A DNA stretch of 44,731 nt from SIG589 sp964566175 (GCA_964566175.1 CAZMHU010000014.1:1-44731), one strand, 5' to 3'; counted from the first letter of the stretch, positions 1 to 7,668 are shown. Made by a program: numbers and translations. Notes: generated by a model from the sequence alone, not told the origin.

Positions 1-93
1 TTTATCGATATTGACCTATCGGCAGAAAGTGCAAAAGAAAATGTACAAAAGTATTGGAGAGCGGTTTTTGTTTTGCATTATATTCATCATTAG
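1..93 (+). CDS. Possible 3' end of an unidentified gene
   Basis: Frame 1 is open from the left edge to a TAG at 91-93 and gives about 30 residues. The piece is charged at first (DLSAESAKENVQKYW) and ends in a His-rich tail. It would be followed by the hairpin at 163-203, which could serve as its terminator. No family can be recognised from so short a fragment, and a chance open frame of this length is possible. The sequence left of the window would decide. Confidence 0.3.
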   Translation, partial: FIDIDLSAESAKENVQKYWRAVFVLHYIHH

Positions 94-162
94 TTTCAAA
101 ATCGACAAGTCACATTTGAGATTTGCCGATTTTACTTTTGTATTAATTCATCTTTTTTTCAT

Positions 163-203
163 AAAAACAGTGCCCATGTGATAATCACACGGACACTGTT
201 TTT
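163..203. terminator. Bidirectional intrinsic terminator downstream of fba
   Basis: AAAAACAGTG at 163-172 pairs with CACTGTTTTT at 194-203, with further weaker pairing inside (GTG/CAC). The stem is flanked by an A-run on the left and a T-run on the right, so it can stop transcription in both directions: fba from the right and any gene ending left of position 93. Confidence 0.8.
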
Positions 204-218
204 AAACAATTATATTTT

Positions 219-1154
219 TTAGGCTTTGCCGTTGCAGCCGAGAACGTCGACAATCTTGTGCTCAACCATTCCCTTAATAGCGGTTCTGCCATCACCGAGG
301 TACTGACGGGGATCAAAGTGATCCGGATGCTCTGAGAAATGCTTTCTGATAGCACCTGTCATTGCAAGACGAAGGTCAGAGTCGATGTTGATTTTGCAAA
401 CAGCCATTGTGGCGGCTTTGCGGAGCATCTCTTCCGGAATGCCGATAGCATCGGGCATTTTTCCGCCGTAGGTGTTAACCATCTCAACAAATTCCGGTAT
501 AACGGAACTTGCACCGTGAAGAACAATCGGGAAACCGGGGAGACGGTTTGAAACTTCTTCAAGAATGTCAAAGCGAAGCTGGGGTTTCTGACCGGGTTTG
601 AACTTGTATGCGCCGTGGCTTGTGCCGATAGCGATAGCAAGAGAATCAACGCCGGTGCGTGTTACGAAATCGTAAACCTGATCGGGGTTCGTGTAGGAAG
701 CATCCTCTGCGCTTACGTTAACGTCGTCTTCAACGCCTGCAAGTTGTCCGAGTTCGCCTTCAACGGTTACGCCGCGCTCGTGAGCATAGTCAACAACCTT
801 TTTGGTGAGGGCAACGTTCTCTTCATAATCAAGGTGTGAACCGTCGATCATTACAGATGTGAATCCGCCGTCGATACAACTTTTGCAAAGTTCAAAGGAA
901 TCGCCGTGGTCAAGGTGAAGAGCAATCGGAAGACCAGTTTCTTCGATAGCAGCTTCAACAAGTTTAACAAGGTATGTATGGTTGGCATACTTACGTGCGC
1001 CGGAAGAAACCTGCAAAATAAGGGGAGCGTTGAGTTCTTTTGCAGCTTCGGTAATACCCTGAATGATTTCCATGTTGTTCACGTTAAAAGCGCCGACGGC
1101 ATATCCGCCTTCATAGGCTTTTTTGAACATTTCTTTTGTGTTTACAAGTGGCAT
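219..1154 (-). CDS. fba: Class II fructose-bisphosphate aldolase
   Basis: This 311-residue protein is a zinc-dependent class II aldolase, cleaving fructose 1,6-bisphosphate to glyceraldehyde 3-phosphate and dihydroxyacetone phosphate in glycolysis and running the reverse in gluconeogenesis. The family motif LHLDHGD places the catalytic Asp at 82 and a zinc-ligand His at 83. Further expected ligands are visible: Glu134 in EGELGQ, His180 in GTSHGAYK and His213 in LHGASS. The length matches the family (about 285-360). A perfect GGAGG lies 8 bases before the ATG. It follows ogg on the same strand after an 81-base gap that holds its own -10 element, and a strong hairpin ends the transcript. Nothing is abnormal. 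The substrate could in principle be tagatose bisphosphate, but the sequence looks like the glycolytic form. Confidence 0.95.
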   Translation of the reverse strand: MPLVNTKEMFKKAYEGGYAVGAFNVNNMEIIQGITEAAKELNAPLILQVSSGARKYANHTYLVKLVEAAIEETGLPIALHLDHGDSFELCKSCIDGGFTSVMIDGSHLDYEENVALTKKVVDYAHERGVTVEGELGQLAGVEDDVNVSAEDASYTNPDQVYDFVTRTGVDSLAIAIGTSHGAYKFKPGQKPQLRFDILEEVSNRLPGFPIVLHGASSVIPEFVEMVNTYGGKMPDAIGIPEEMLRKAATMAVCKINIDSDLRLAMTGAIRKHFSEHPDHFDPRQYLGDGRTAIKGMVEHKIVDVLGCNGKA

Positions 1155-1184
1155 AATATGAACCTCCGTTATTTTTATAAACTC

Positions 1185-1213
1185 ATTATACTACACACTT
1201 TCCGAAAAATAAA
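1185..1213 (-). promoter_or_regulatory. Probable sigma-A promoter of fba
   Basis: On the minus strand a perfect TATAAT (1185-1190) lies 17 bases downstream of TTTATT (1208-1213). The -10 is consensus and the -35 is weak. It sits about 30 bases upstream of the fba start, so fba need not depend on ogg transcription. Confidence 0.5.
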
Positions 1214-1235
1214 GTATGTTTTTTGATTTTTGACA

Positions 1236-2063
1236 CTAAATTTCCAATTTTGTCGTTCTGGCATAGTGAAAAAGGTATTGTTGTGCTATGCCGGCATAGG
1301 GTTTAATACATTCGGGCAGAACACCGCCGAAAAGTTTTTCGGTTGCACGTTTTATCCAAACATCTTTAGGAAAAGCATCTATCCGTGCAAAGGCAAAGAG
1401 CAGTACACAGTCGGCAACCTTTTCACCGACACCGTAAATTTTCATAAGTTCGCACCGAGCCTCATCGGTAGGTAGGGCTTCAATATGTTTTACCGATATT
1501 TCATCCGATGAGAGTTTTTTTGCGGCATCGAGAATATATTTTGCGCGGAAACCGCTGCGTATGACCGCAAGGTCGTCGAGAGAAAGTGCCGATATGCGCT
1601 CTGCCGACGGAAATGTGTATCCGCCGTCGATTTCATTGCCGAAGTTTTGGCACAGCCGTTCGATTATTCCCTTAATGCGGGGGATATTGTTGTTTTGCGA
1701 TATTATAAAGGAGCAGACCGTTTCCCACGGCTCTTGTCGCAGTATTCGTATTCCGCCAGCAACAGCGCACGCTTTTTTCATAACGGGGTCGTTGCCGAGG
1801 GCGTCTATTATTGCGGCGTAGTCGCGGTCGATATCGAGATAGGTTCTGAAAAAACCGTCAAACTGTTCTCTGTCGCAGTTAAATACCGTAATATCACTTC
1901 CGCACTGCGAGAGTTTGCAAAGTTTTCCGTTCACAACTGCACTCCAAATGCCGCTTTCGTCCGTCGACCAACGGAAAGCCTGTCCGCAGTCGAAGGTTTG
2001 CGAAAGGTCAAAGTTTTCAACACCGTGTATTATAAGGTTGTTTCCCGATTTTTCAAAAATCAT
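1236..2063 (-). CDS. ogg: 8-oxoguanine DNA glycosylase/AP lyase, OGG1 type
   Basis: This 275-residue protein is a base-excision repair enzyme that removes 8-oxoguanine and nicks the DNA. It aligns by eye with human OGG1 rather than MutM: the block SQNNNIPRIKGIIERLCQ matches the OGG1 SNNNIARI region, followed by the helix-hairpin-helix IYGVGEKVADC and the Gly/Pro loop ending FPKDVW. By analogy the Schiff-base lysine is K215 and the catalytic aspartate D234. The N-terminal half fits the OGG N-terminal domain (FDCGQAFRW). A GTG three codons upstream (2072) is possible, but the GGTGAT sequence is spaced for the ATG at 2063. It is expressed from a promoter that overlaps the one for the divergent gene at 2126. 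Confidence 0.92.
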   Translation of the reverse strand: MIFEKSGNNLIIHGVENFDLSQTFDCGQAFRWSTDESGIWSAVVNGKLCKLSQCGSDITVFNCDREQFDGFFRTYLDIDRDYAAIIDALGNDPVMKKACAVAGGIRILRQEPWETVCSFIISQNNNIPRIKGIIERLCQNFGNEIDGGYTFPSAERISALSLDDLAVIRSGFRAKYILDAAKKLSSDEISVKHIEALPTDEARCELMKIYGVGEKVADCVLLFAFARIDAFPKDVWIKRATEKLFGGVLPECIKPYAGIAQQYLFHYARTTKLEI

Positions 2064-2075
2064 ATTTATCACCGT

Positions 2076-2104
2076 TTGCTATTGTAACACAAATGTTGTA
2101 TAAT
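2076..2104 (+). promoter_or_regulatory. Sigma-A promoter of the DUF6062-like gene
   Basis: TTGCTA (2076-2081), a 17-base spacer and a perfect TATAAT (2099-2104) face right. The predicted start, near 2111, is almost on the ribosome-binding site, so the leader is only about 15 bases. The element is interleaved with the leftward ogg promoter. Confidence 0.65.
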
Positions 2105-2109
2105 GACAA
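2081..2109 (-). promoter_or_regulatory. Sigma-A promoter of ogg
   Basis: On the minus strand TTGTCA (2104-2109), a 17-base spacer and TACAAT (2081-2086) face left. Its -35 shares position 2104 with the rightward -10, and its -10 shares position 2081 with the rightward -35. The two promoters therefore occupy the same stretch of DNA. Confidence 0.65.
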
Positions 2110-2125
2110 ACAGGAGATGAGAAAA

Positions 2126-2785
2126 ATGCGTAATGATATTTGCACCATACCGGTAAACGAAGTGTTTGAGGTGGTTGACGGTTGTCCGATATGCCGAATG
2201 AAAAAAACGGTTGAGGAACATATTCTTGATTATATTATGGGTGCGGCAATGATGGAACCCGATGTCAGGATTGAGACCAACAAGAAAGGCTTTTGCCCCG
2301 AACATCTTGAAAAACTTATGGCCCGCAGGGGAAGGCTTCCATTGGCGCTTATGCTCGACAGCCATTTAGAAGAACTTAAAAGCGTTTTGAAAAAGGCAGA
2401 CAAAGCGAAAGCAGCCGAGAAGAGTTGTTTTGTTTGTGACAAAATTGAGTGGGGAATGAGCCGTATGCTCGAAACGGTTATACGCAGTTATGAAACCGAC
2501 CGCGATTTTCGCTCGCTTTTCGACAGTCAGGACTGTTTCTGTCTTGAACACTACAATCTGCTGATGAGTGTTGCCGATAAAAAGAAAATGCGCCGTTATT
2601 ATAAAGATTTCACGCATTCGCTCTACGATACGACCTTTTCATATTTGGACGCTCTTGAAAAAGACCTTAAAAAATATTGCTCGATGTATGATTACCGCAA
2701 CAGCGGTGAAGATGCCGATTGGGGGACATCGCGCAATGCGGTTGAACGCACCGTTACTTTCCTTGGTAACGATCAGTTGACATAA
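2126..2785 (+). CDS. DUF6062-like protein with two CxxC...CxxH motif pairs
   Basis: This 219-residue protein has no signal peptide or membrane segment. It shows an internal duplication: C20-P-I-C23 followed by GFC57-P-E-H60, then C101-F-V-C104 followed by CFC139-L-E-H142. Each half could bind one metal, most simply zinc. I associate this pattern with the uncharacterised Clostridial family DUF6062 from memory; no biochemical role is known to me. ATG 2126 was chosen because AGGAG at 2112-2116 is 9 bases away. Earlier in-frame starts at 2093 and 2117 would lie before or over that site. It is divergent from ogg and shares its promoter DNA, but a functional link to repair is only a guess. Confidence 0.7.
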   Translation: MRNDICTIPVNEVFEVVDGCPICRMKKTVEEHILDYIMGAAMMEPDVRIETNKKGFCPEHLEKLMARRGRLPLALMLDSHLEELKSVLKKADKAKAAEKSCFVCDKIEWGMSRMLETVIRSYETDRDFRSLFDSQDCFCLEHYNLLMSVADKKKMRRYYKDFTHSLYDTTFSYLDALEKDLKKYCSMYDYRNSGEDADWGTSRNAVERTVTFLGNDQLT

Positions 2786-2835
2786 CATCCCCTAAAAATA
2801 CAAAATGTTAGTAATTTTTCGCCTTAAAAGGGGAA

Positions 2836-2864
2836 GTTATTAAGGTTATTAACCGAGTTGTTAA
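2836..2864 (+). repeat. Three direct repeats of GTTATTAA
   Basis: GTTATTAA occurs at 2836-2843 and 2845-2852, and GTTGTTAA at 2857-2864. The middle copy is inside a perfect palindrome, GGTTATTAACC. They lie about 90-120 bases upstream of the small-protein gene at 2955 and could be operators. The AT-rich context makes chance possible. Confidence 0.4.
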
Positions 2865-2920
2865 CATTTTTTATGTAAACCGTTCTGTCCATTGTGTATA
2901 TATTTTTTATTCTCCGTCAA

Positions 2921-2934
2921 GAATATTTATATTC
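2921..2934 (+). repeat. 14-bp inverted repeat before a ribosome-binding site
   Basis: GAATAT-TT-ATATTC is a perfect inverted repeat ending 6 bases before the GGAGG of the gene at 2955. It could be a repressor site or a small RNA hairpin controlling translation. The loop is too small for a stable RNA hairpin of full length. Confidence 0.35.
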
Positions 2935-2954
2935 CGAAACGGAGGTTTTGATAT

Positions 2955-3224
2955 ATGGTAAAGGGTGTCAACAAAACAATAATAGAGGTTAACGAAACAG
3001 GAAACAAATATTTTGAGCGGGTGCTGTTTTTTGTAAAACCCGATTATGCCGATGTTTTGCACGAACGGCTGAAAGCAAAGGCGGTAACATATATAAAAGA
3101 GAGCGCTTTAGTGCCTGTTGCTACGGTGAAGAAACCGAAGAAAAAAAGAAAAGCACTTCCGATTGCGGCGGCGGTGCTTTTGGCGGCGGGTATTTTGTCG
3201 ATTGCTGTGTATTTAATAATATAA
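2955..3224 (+). CDS. Small tail-anchored membrane protein, function unknown
   Basis: This 89-residue protein has a charged N-terminal part of about 55 residues, a basic stretch (KKPKKKRK, residues 59-66) and one hydrophobic segment from about residue 68 to the C-terminus. With no cleavable signal, the likely topology is a cytoplasmic N-terminal domain held by a C-terminal anchor, the basic patch staying inside. The start is supported by GGAGG at 2941-2945. I do not recognise the family. It stands alone between a 169-base upstream gap and a strong terminator, so it is probably a single-gene transcript. No clear sigma-A promoter was found; the AT-rich sequence around 2890-2910 could hold another sigma's promoter. 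Confidence 0.65.
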   Translation: MVKGVNKTIIEVNETGNKYFERVLFFVKPDYADVLHERLKAKAVTYIKESALVPVATVKKPKKKRKALPIAAAVLLAAGILSIAVYLII

Positions 3225-3230
3225 AGTATA

Positions 3231-3260
3231 AAAAAGTACAGTCGGCTGACTGTACTTTTT
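3231..3260. terminator. Bidirectional terminator between convergent genes
   Basis: AGTACAGTC (3235-3243) and GACTGTACT (3248-3256) form a perfect 9-bp stem with a GGCT loop, flanked by an A-run on the left and a T-run on the right. It serves both the small membrane protein gene and the leftward substrate-binding protein gene. Confidence 0.9.
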
Positions 3261-3262
3261 TG

Positions 3263-4825
3263 TTACGGTTTCTTTATTATGTTTCCGAAATTTACGCTGT
3301 CATTATATATATTGTATGTGACAGACGAAAGATTTTTGCTGTGGCAGAGTACGGTTGGAGTTGCCGCAACGGGTATAATCGAATAATCCGAAAGCAGAAT
3401 ATCTTCTGCGTTTTTAAGCATTTCGGTGTAGATGGTGATGTCTGTGCAAGCGGAGAGTGAGTTTACCGCGTCATTGAACTTTGTGTTTGAAAACGCAAGG
3501 CGGTTTCCGCTTTTGAAGTTTTGCAAAAAGTCATACGCGTCGCTACTTTTCGCCTCAAGTGAGAAGAAAGCAACGGTATAGTTTCCGCTGTTTATGGCAC
3601 TCAGCACACTTTCGTTGCTTTCAAAGGGACTTATGTTCAAAAAGCAACCGAGCGTTTTTTGCCAACCTGCGGCAATATCGGAAACGATACCGTCAACGCC
3701 GTCTGCGCCGGAATATATTACCGAAAGCGGTGCGGTTTCCGCCGAAACAGCCGAAGAGTAATTTTCATATGCTACGTCCGGGTTGTATGAAATATATGCA
3801 CTTTCACACAGTCTGTCATGAATCTTTGTGCCTTCAAAAGAAACATCAAGTGGGAAAATGCAGTTTTGCAGCAGTGCATAATCAGGCATACGCGCTTCAA
3901 GATTCTTTCGGTTTATTGAGGTTGCAAGTGCGTGTCTTATCGGTAGACTGCCGAGTTGTGCGTTCTTGTTGATTGCTATAAACCAATATCGATTGAAATA
4001 TTTGTCGGTCATAAGACCAACGTCGGTCAGTTTTGCCGTTTCGGTCGTGCTCACAAGTGCAGTATCGATATCGCCGTCGGTTAGGGCGGTGATACGGTCT
4101 TCGTTGCTTGTTATCAAAACCGCCGCGGGTATGGCGTTTGCAGTGCCTTTATAAACGGCGTTGCGTTTAAGACGAATGGAATATTTTTCGGTGTTCCAAC
4201 TGTGAAGTCGGTATGTTCCGTTTGCCAATACGCTGTTGCCGTCACGTCCGTATGTGCCGTTTGTGCTTGTGAAAAAGGCTTGATTGCAGGGCATACAAAT
4301 CGGCTTTGCGAGGGTGTAAAGCAGAGTTCCGTCATCATATGAGAGGGTAATGTTTATTGTTTTATCGTCAACGGCGGTAATGCCCAAGTTTTCACTGCTT
4401 TTTCCCGCGCGTACACTCTCAGCACCTGCGATACAGGCAATACTTTCAAAATCGGGCGCGGCGGTTTTGGCATCGGCGGCACGGCGGAAAGCAAAGAGAA
4501 AGTCATACGACGTCAGCGGTGTGTCGTCTTCCCAAAGCAGACCGTCCTTCAGATAAAACGTATAGGTATTTCCGTTTTGTTCATAGCGTTCCGCCGCCGC
4601 AAGTACGGGTTTGCCGTTTTCGTCAAGTCTTGTCAGTCCCTCAAAGATATTAAGAACTATCGTGCGGTCGGGCATTGCTGTTACAAGTTGAGGGTCGAGG
4701 GTTGAAACTTTTCCTCCGATGTCCGCATATACCGTCTGTTCATATTCCTCGTCGCCGCATCCACAAAGCGAAAAAAGTATGATTGCCGAAAGTAAAAGTG
4801 CGGCTATTTTAAAAAGTTTTTTCAA
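3263..4825 (-). CDS. Peptide/nickel-type ABC transporter substrate-binding lipoprotein
   Basis: This 520-residue protein belongs to the SBP_bac_5 (OppA/DppA-like) family of extracytoplasmic binding proteins. It begins with a lipoprotein signal: two lysines, a hydrophobic core and the lipobox L-C-G-C, with Cys23 as the predicted lipidated residue. The mature part opens with the family pattern of a TLDPQLV segment followed by IFEGLTRLDENGKPV. The start is a TTG at 4825, chosen because AAGGAAG lies just upstream and because it gives a normal signal peptide. A longer frame to 4972 would add 49 residues encoded by promoter and terminator DNA. No permease or ATPase gene is nearby, so it either uses a transporter encoded elsewhere or acts as a peptide sensor. 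Ligand unknown. Confidence 0.88.
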   Translation of the reverse strand: MKKLFKIAALLLSAIILFSLCGCGDEEYEQTVYADIGGKVSTLDPQLVTAMPDRTIVLNIFEGLTRLDENGKPVLAAAERYEQNGNTYTFYLKDGLLWEDDTPLTSYDFLFAFRRAADAKTAAPDFESIACIAGAESVRAGKSSENLGITAVDDKTINITLSYDDGTLLYTLAKPICMPCNQAFFTSTNGTYGRDGNSVLANGTYRLHSWNTEKYSIRLKRNAVYKGTANAIPAAVLITSNEDRITALTDGDIDTALVSTTETAKLTDVGLMTDKYFNRYWFIAINKNAQLGSLPIRHALATSINRKNLEARMPDYALLQNCIFPLDVSFEGTKIHDRLCESAYISYNPDVAYENYSSAVSAETAPLSVIYSGADGVDGIVSDIAAGWQKTLGCFLNISPFESNESVLSAINSGNYTVAFFSLEAKSSDAYDFLQNFKSGNRLAFSNTKFNDAVNSLSACTDITIYTEMLKNAEDILLSDYSIIPVAATPTVLCHSKNLSSVTYNIYNDSVNFGNIIKKP

Positions 4826-4859
4826 AAAAATCTTCCTTACAAATATAATAGCAAGAATA

Positions 4860-4888
4860 ATTATATAGTAATTTCCGACATTATTCAA
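4860..4888 (-). promoter_or_regulatory. Sigma-A promoter of the substrate-binding protein gene
   Basis: On the minus strand TTGAAT (4883-4888), a 17-base spacer and a perfect TATAAT (4860-4865) lie immediately after the T-tract of the prs terminator. The predicted start is about 28 bases before the TTG start codon. Confidence 0.75.
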
Positions 4889-4889
4889 C

Positions 4890-4921
4890 AAAAAAATAAA
4901 AGCCGTCGTGCGACGGCTTTT
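4890..4921 (-). terminator. Intrinsic terminator of prs
   Basis: AAAAGCCGTC (4898-4907) and GACGGCTTTT (4912-4921) form a 10-bp stem. Read leftward it is followed by a run of seven T. It begins 5 bases after the prs stop codon. Confidence 0.9.
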
Positions 4922-4925
4922 ATCA

Positions 4926-6056
4926 TTACTTATTCTCGTTATATTTGTCGACAACTTTCTTAATGCGGTCAACGGGGTCGAGAAGTTTGCTTATCGAATT
5001 GTCGCAGTTGAGAGTGTCAACCAAGAGTGCGATATATTTCGACATATTAACATTGCAGTACCATTCACGCTTTAAAAGTTCGGGTGTCTGATAGATGAGG
5101 TTTGTGGTGAAAACTTTGTCGATGTATCCGTTTTTGTAATACTCGTCAAACTTATCAAGACCCTCAACGAACAAGCCGAATGTTGAGAACATAAATATGC
5201 GGTTTGCACCCATATCTTTGAGTTTCTTTGCGATATCGAGCATAGACTCGCCGGAAGAAATCATATCGTCAACGATAATAAGGTCTTTTCCGGCAACGTC
5301 GCTACCCAAAAATTCGTGTGCTACTATGGGGTTTTTGCCGTTTACGACAACCGAATAGTTGCGGCGCTTGTAGAACATTCCGAGGTCGAGTCCAAGAACG
5401 GAAGAGTAGTATATACATCTTCCCATACCGCCCTCGTCTGGGGAAACAATCATAAGATGCTCGCGGTCGATTTTAAGATCGTCTACGTTTTTCAAAAGCG
5501 CTTTAATCATTTGGTAGGCGGCTTGAACGTTGTCAAAGCCTTCAAGCGGAATAGCGTTTTGAACACGCGGGTCGTGAGCGTCAAATGTGATGATGTTGTT
5601 AACACCCATATTCATAAGTTCCTGCAACATAAGAGCACAGTCAAGTGACTCTCTTGTGGAACGGCGGTGCTGTCTTCCTTCGTAAAGCATAGGCATAATA
5701 ACGCTTATACGTCTTGCCTTGCCTCCGAGTGCCGCAATAACACGCTTTAAGTCTTGATAATGGTCGTCCGGTGACATCGGAACGGTCTGACCGTACATTT
5801 TGTATGTTATACCGTGATTGAAACAGTCACAAAGTATGAAAGCATCAAGTCCTCTTGCCGAATGGTGAAGAACGCCCTTGCCTTCGCCTGTGCCGAAACG
5901 TGGGCAGTTTGCTTCAACAACAAAACTGTGTTCCTCCGGAGTCTCGCGCCACTGCGAAAGATAGTAGTCAACGCTTGATGCAATGTCCTCACAGCCGCGC
6001 ATACTGATGATTGCAAGTTCACCGAAAGGTGCGTGTGTGGAATCGAAATTAGCCAT
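4926..6056 (-). CDS. prs: Ribose-phosphate pyrophosphokinase (PRPP synthetase)
   Basis: This 376-residue enzyme makes phosphoribosyl pyrophosphate from ribose 5-phosphate and ATP, feeding purine, pyrimidine, NAD, His and Trp synthesis. The PRPP-binding loop DLIIVDDMISSGES is near the C-terminal third, and the family blocks RRISVIMPMLYEGRQHRR (catalytic flap region) and NIITFDAHDP are intact. It is about 60 residues longer than the classical bacterial enzyme, with a divergent N-terminus; I have seen such longer forms in Clostridia. GGAGG precedes the ATG. It is a single-gene transcript, divergent from the thyX operon. The phosphoribosyltransferase at 16049 would use its product. Confidence 0.93.
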   Translation of the reverse strand: MANFDSTHAPFGELAIISMRGCEDIASSVDYYLSQWRETPEEHSFVVEANCPRFGTGEGKGVLHHSARGLDAFILCDCFNHGITYKMYGQTVPMSPDDHYQDLKRVIAALGGKARRISVIMPMLYEGRQHRRSTRESLDCALMLQELMNMGVNNIITFDAHDPRVQNAIPLEGFDNVQAAYQMIKALLKNVDDLKIDREHLMIVSPDEGGMGRCIYYSSVLGLDLGMFYKRRNYSVVVNGKNPIVAHEFLGSDVAGKDLIIVDDMISSGESMLDIAKKLKDMGANRIFMFSTFGLFVEGLDKFDEYYKNGYIDKVFTTNLIYQTPELLKREWYCNVNMSKYIALLVDTLNCDNSISKLLDPVDRIKKVVDKYNENK

Positions 6057-6088
6057 TTAATTAACCTCCAAATGATTATTGTATAAGT

Positions 6089-6097
6089 ATTTTACCA
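6089..6097 (-). promoter_or_regulatory. Extended -10 promoter element of prs
   Basis: On the minus strand TGG precedes TAAAAT (6089-6094), giving an extended -10 (TGnTAAAAT). The -35 region at 17 bases is poor, which is typical of extended -10 promoters. It sits about 35 bases upstream of the prs start. Confidence 0.45.
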
Positions 6098-6161
6098 TAC
6101 ATTGCGATTTATTAAAAGGGGTAAAACGACAAAATTTTATCTTTTTCAAAAAATATTTTAA

Positions 6162-6190
6162 TTGATAATACATACTCGTTTTGGTATAAT
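6162..6190 (+). promoter_or_regulatory. Sigma-A promoter of the thyX operon
   Basis: TTGATA (6162-6167), a 17-base spacer and a perfect TATAAT (6185-6190), with TG at 6182-6183 making an extended -10. The predicted start is near 6197, giving a 25-base leader with the AAGGGTGG ribosome-binding site. Confidence 0.8.
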
Positions 6191-6221
6191 GGAGACAAAT
6201 TACGAAAAGGGTGGTTAAAAA

Positions 6222-6998
6222 ATGGCAAAAGTCACACTCATAACCCATACACCGGATCCCGAAAAGGCTGTCGCCGCGGCGGCGAAACTTTGCTACTCTC
6301 CGGCAACTATCGACGATATTCGTGACGGTCTCACGGATGAAAAAACAGCCGCATTTGTTGATATGCTCGCATCAATGGGACACGAAAGTCCCATTGAGCA
6401 CGTTTCTTTCACTTTTGGTATTGAGGGAGTCTCTCGTGCTTGCACACATCAACTTGTGCGTCACCGTATTGCATCATATTCACAAAAGAGTCAGCGCTAC
6501 GTCAGTGAGGGCGGTTTTGAATATATCGTCCCGCCCGAGATAGCCGCACTGCCTGAAGCGGCAGAACTTTACAAAAAGGCAATGGTGGAAGACCAAGAAT
6601 ATTATGAGCATCTGACTGCGCTTTTAAAGGAAAAACATAAAAAGACATTGCTCGATACAGGTAAAGACGAAAAATCAGCCGACAGAGCGGCGGAGAAAAT
6701 GGCTATAGAAGACGCGCGTTTTGTTTTGCCGAATGCCTGTGAAACTAAAATCGTTGTCACTATGAACGCAAGAAGCCTTTTGAATTTCTTCCGTCACCGT
6801 TGTTGCAACCGTGCACAGTGGGAAATTCGCGATGTTGCAAATCAAATGCTCTCCCTTGTGAGCGAGGTTGCGCCCAATCTCTTTAAAAAAGCCGGCCCAT
6901 CCTGTGTGAGCGGCCCGTGTCCCGAGGGGAAAATGACCTGCGGACATATGACCGAAATGCGCGAGTATTTTGAAAAATTAAAAGGAAAAACCGAGTAA
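6222..6998 (+). CDS. thyX: Flavin-dependent thymidylate synthase ThyX
   Basis: This 258-residue FAD enzyme methylates dUMP to dTMP using methylene-tetrahydrofolate and a reduced flavin, releasing THF rather than dihydrofolate. The ThyX signature RHRX7S is perfect: R80-H81-R82 to S90, followed by QRYV. A second substrate-binding region, NARSLLNFFRHRC, is also typical. It begins the operon and is followed after one base by tmk, which phosphorylates its product. The cyclo-ligase two genes on helps maintain the folate pool. No ThyA is seen in the window. ThyX use fits an anaerobe with a limited need for dihydrofolate reductase. Confidence 0.96.
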   Translation: MAKVTLITHTPDPEKAVAAAAKLCYSPATIDDIRDGLTDEKTAAFVDMLASMGHESPIEHVSFTFGIEGVSRACTHQLVRHRIASYSQKSQRYVSEGGFEYIVPPEIAALPEAAELYKKAMVEDQEYYEHLTALLKEKHKKTLLDTGKDEKSADRAAEKMAIEDARFVLPNACETKIVVTMNARSLLNFFRHRCCNRAQWEIRDVANQMLSLVSEVAPNLFKKAGPSCVSGPCPEGKMTCGHMTEMREYFEKLKGKTE

Positions 6999-6999
6999 T

Positions 7000-7668
7000 A
7001 TGGGTAAACTTATAGTAATAGAGGGACTTGACGGCAGCGGCAAGTCGACACAACTTGAAATGTTGGCGAAGAACCTCAAAAACGAAAAAATCGATGCAAA
7101 GACAATTTCTTTTCCGGATTATTCGGATAAATCAAGCACGCTTGTAAAGATGTATTTAAACGGCGATTTCGGAAAAAATCCGAACGATGTCAACGCATAT
7201 GCCGCATCTCTTTTTTACGCCGTTGACCGCTTTGCCTCGTTTCGCTGTCATTGGAAGGATTATTACGATGCCGGCGGCACGGTAATAGCGGGCAGATATG
7301 TCACCTCAAACGCAGTTCACCAAACGGCAAAACTAAAAAAAGAAGAATGGGAAAATTATATCTCTTGGCTTTATGAACTCGAGTATGAAAAGGTCGGCAT
7401 TCCGAAACCCGATCTGGTTATTTTTCTCGATATGCCGACGGAACTTTCAAAACAACTGCTTGAAAAGCGTTATTGCGGCGATGAAGCCAAAAAGGATATT
7501 CACGAACGTGACATAGCATATCAAAATGCCTGTCGTGATGCCGCATATTATAATGTAGAGCACGCGGGTTGGTGCGTTATTCCGTGCAGTGAAGAGGGCA
7601 AAATACGTAGTGTTGAAGATATCTCCGCGGATATTTTGGCGTATGCTCTCAAGGTCATAAAGGAGTAA
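7000..7668 (+). CDS. tmk: Thymidylate kinase (dTMP kinase)
   Basis: This 222-residue P-loop kinase converts dTMP to dTDP with ATP. The Walker A loop GLDGSGKST spans residues 9-17. The DRF motif and the AGRYVTSNAVHQ segment correspond to the conserved DR(Y/H) and substrate-binding regions of the family. It starts one base after the thyX stop and uses AAAGGA inside the end of thyX as its ribosome-binding site. Translational coupling with thyX is likely, and the two genes make consecutive steps of dTTP synthesis. Confidence 0.93.
   Translation: MGKLIVIEGLDGSGKSTQLEMLAKNLKNEKIDAKTISFPDYSDKSSTLVKMYLNGDFGKNPNDVNAYAASLFYAVDRFASFRCHWKDYYDAGGTVIAGRYVTSNAVHQTAKLKKEEWENYISWLYELEYEKVGIPKPDLVIFLDMPTELSKQLLEKRYCGDEAKKDIHERDIAYQNACRDAAYYNVEHAGWCVIPCSEEGKIRSVEDISADILAYALKVIKE

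Noticed and set aside
2786..2835. Terminator after the DUF6062-like gene (CCCCT with AGGGG)
   Set aside because: The arms are 35 bases apart with little pairing between them and no T-run follows.
4826..4972. 49-residue N-terminal extension of the substrate-binding protein
   Set aside because: This DNA contains the gene's promoter and the prs terminator. The TTG at 4825 has a ribosome-binding site and gives a normal lipoprotein signal.
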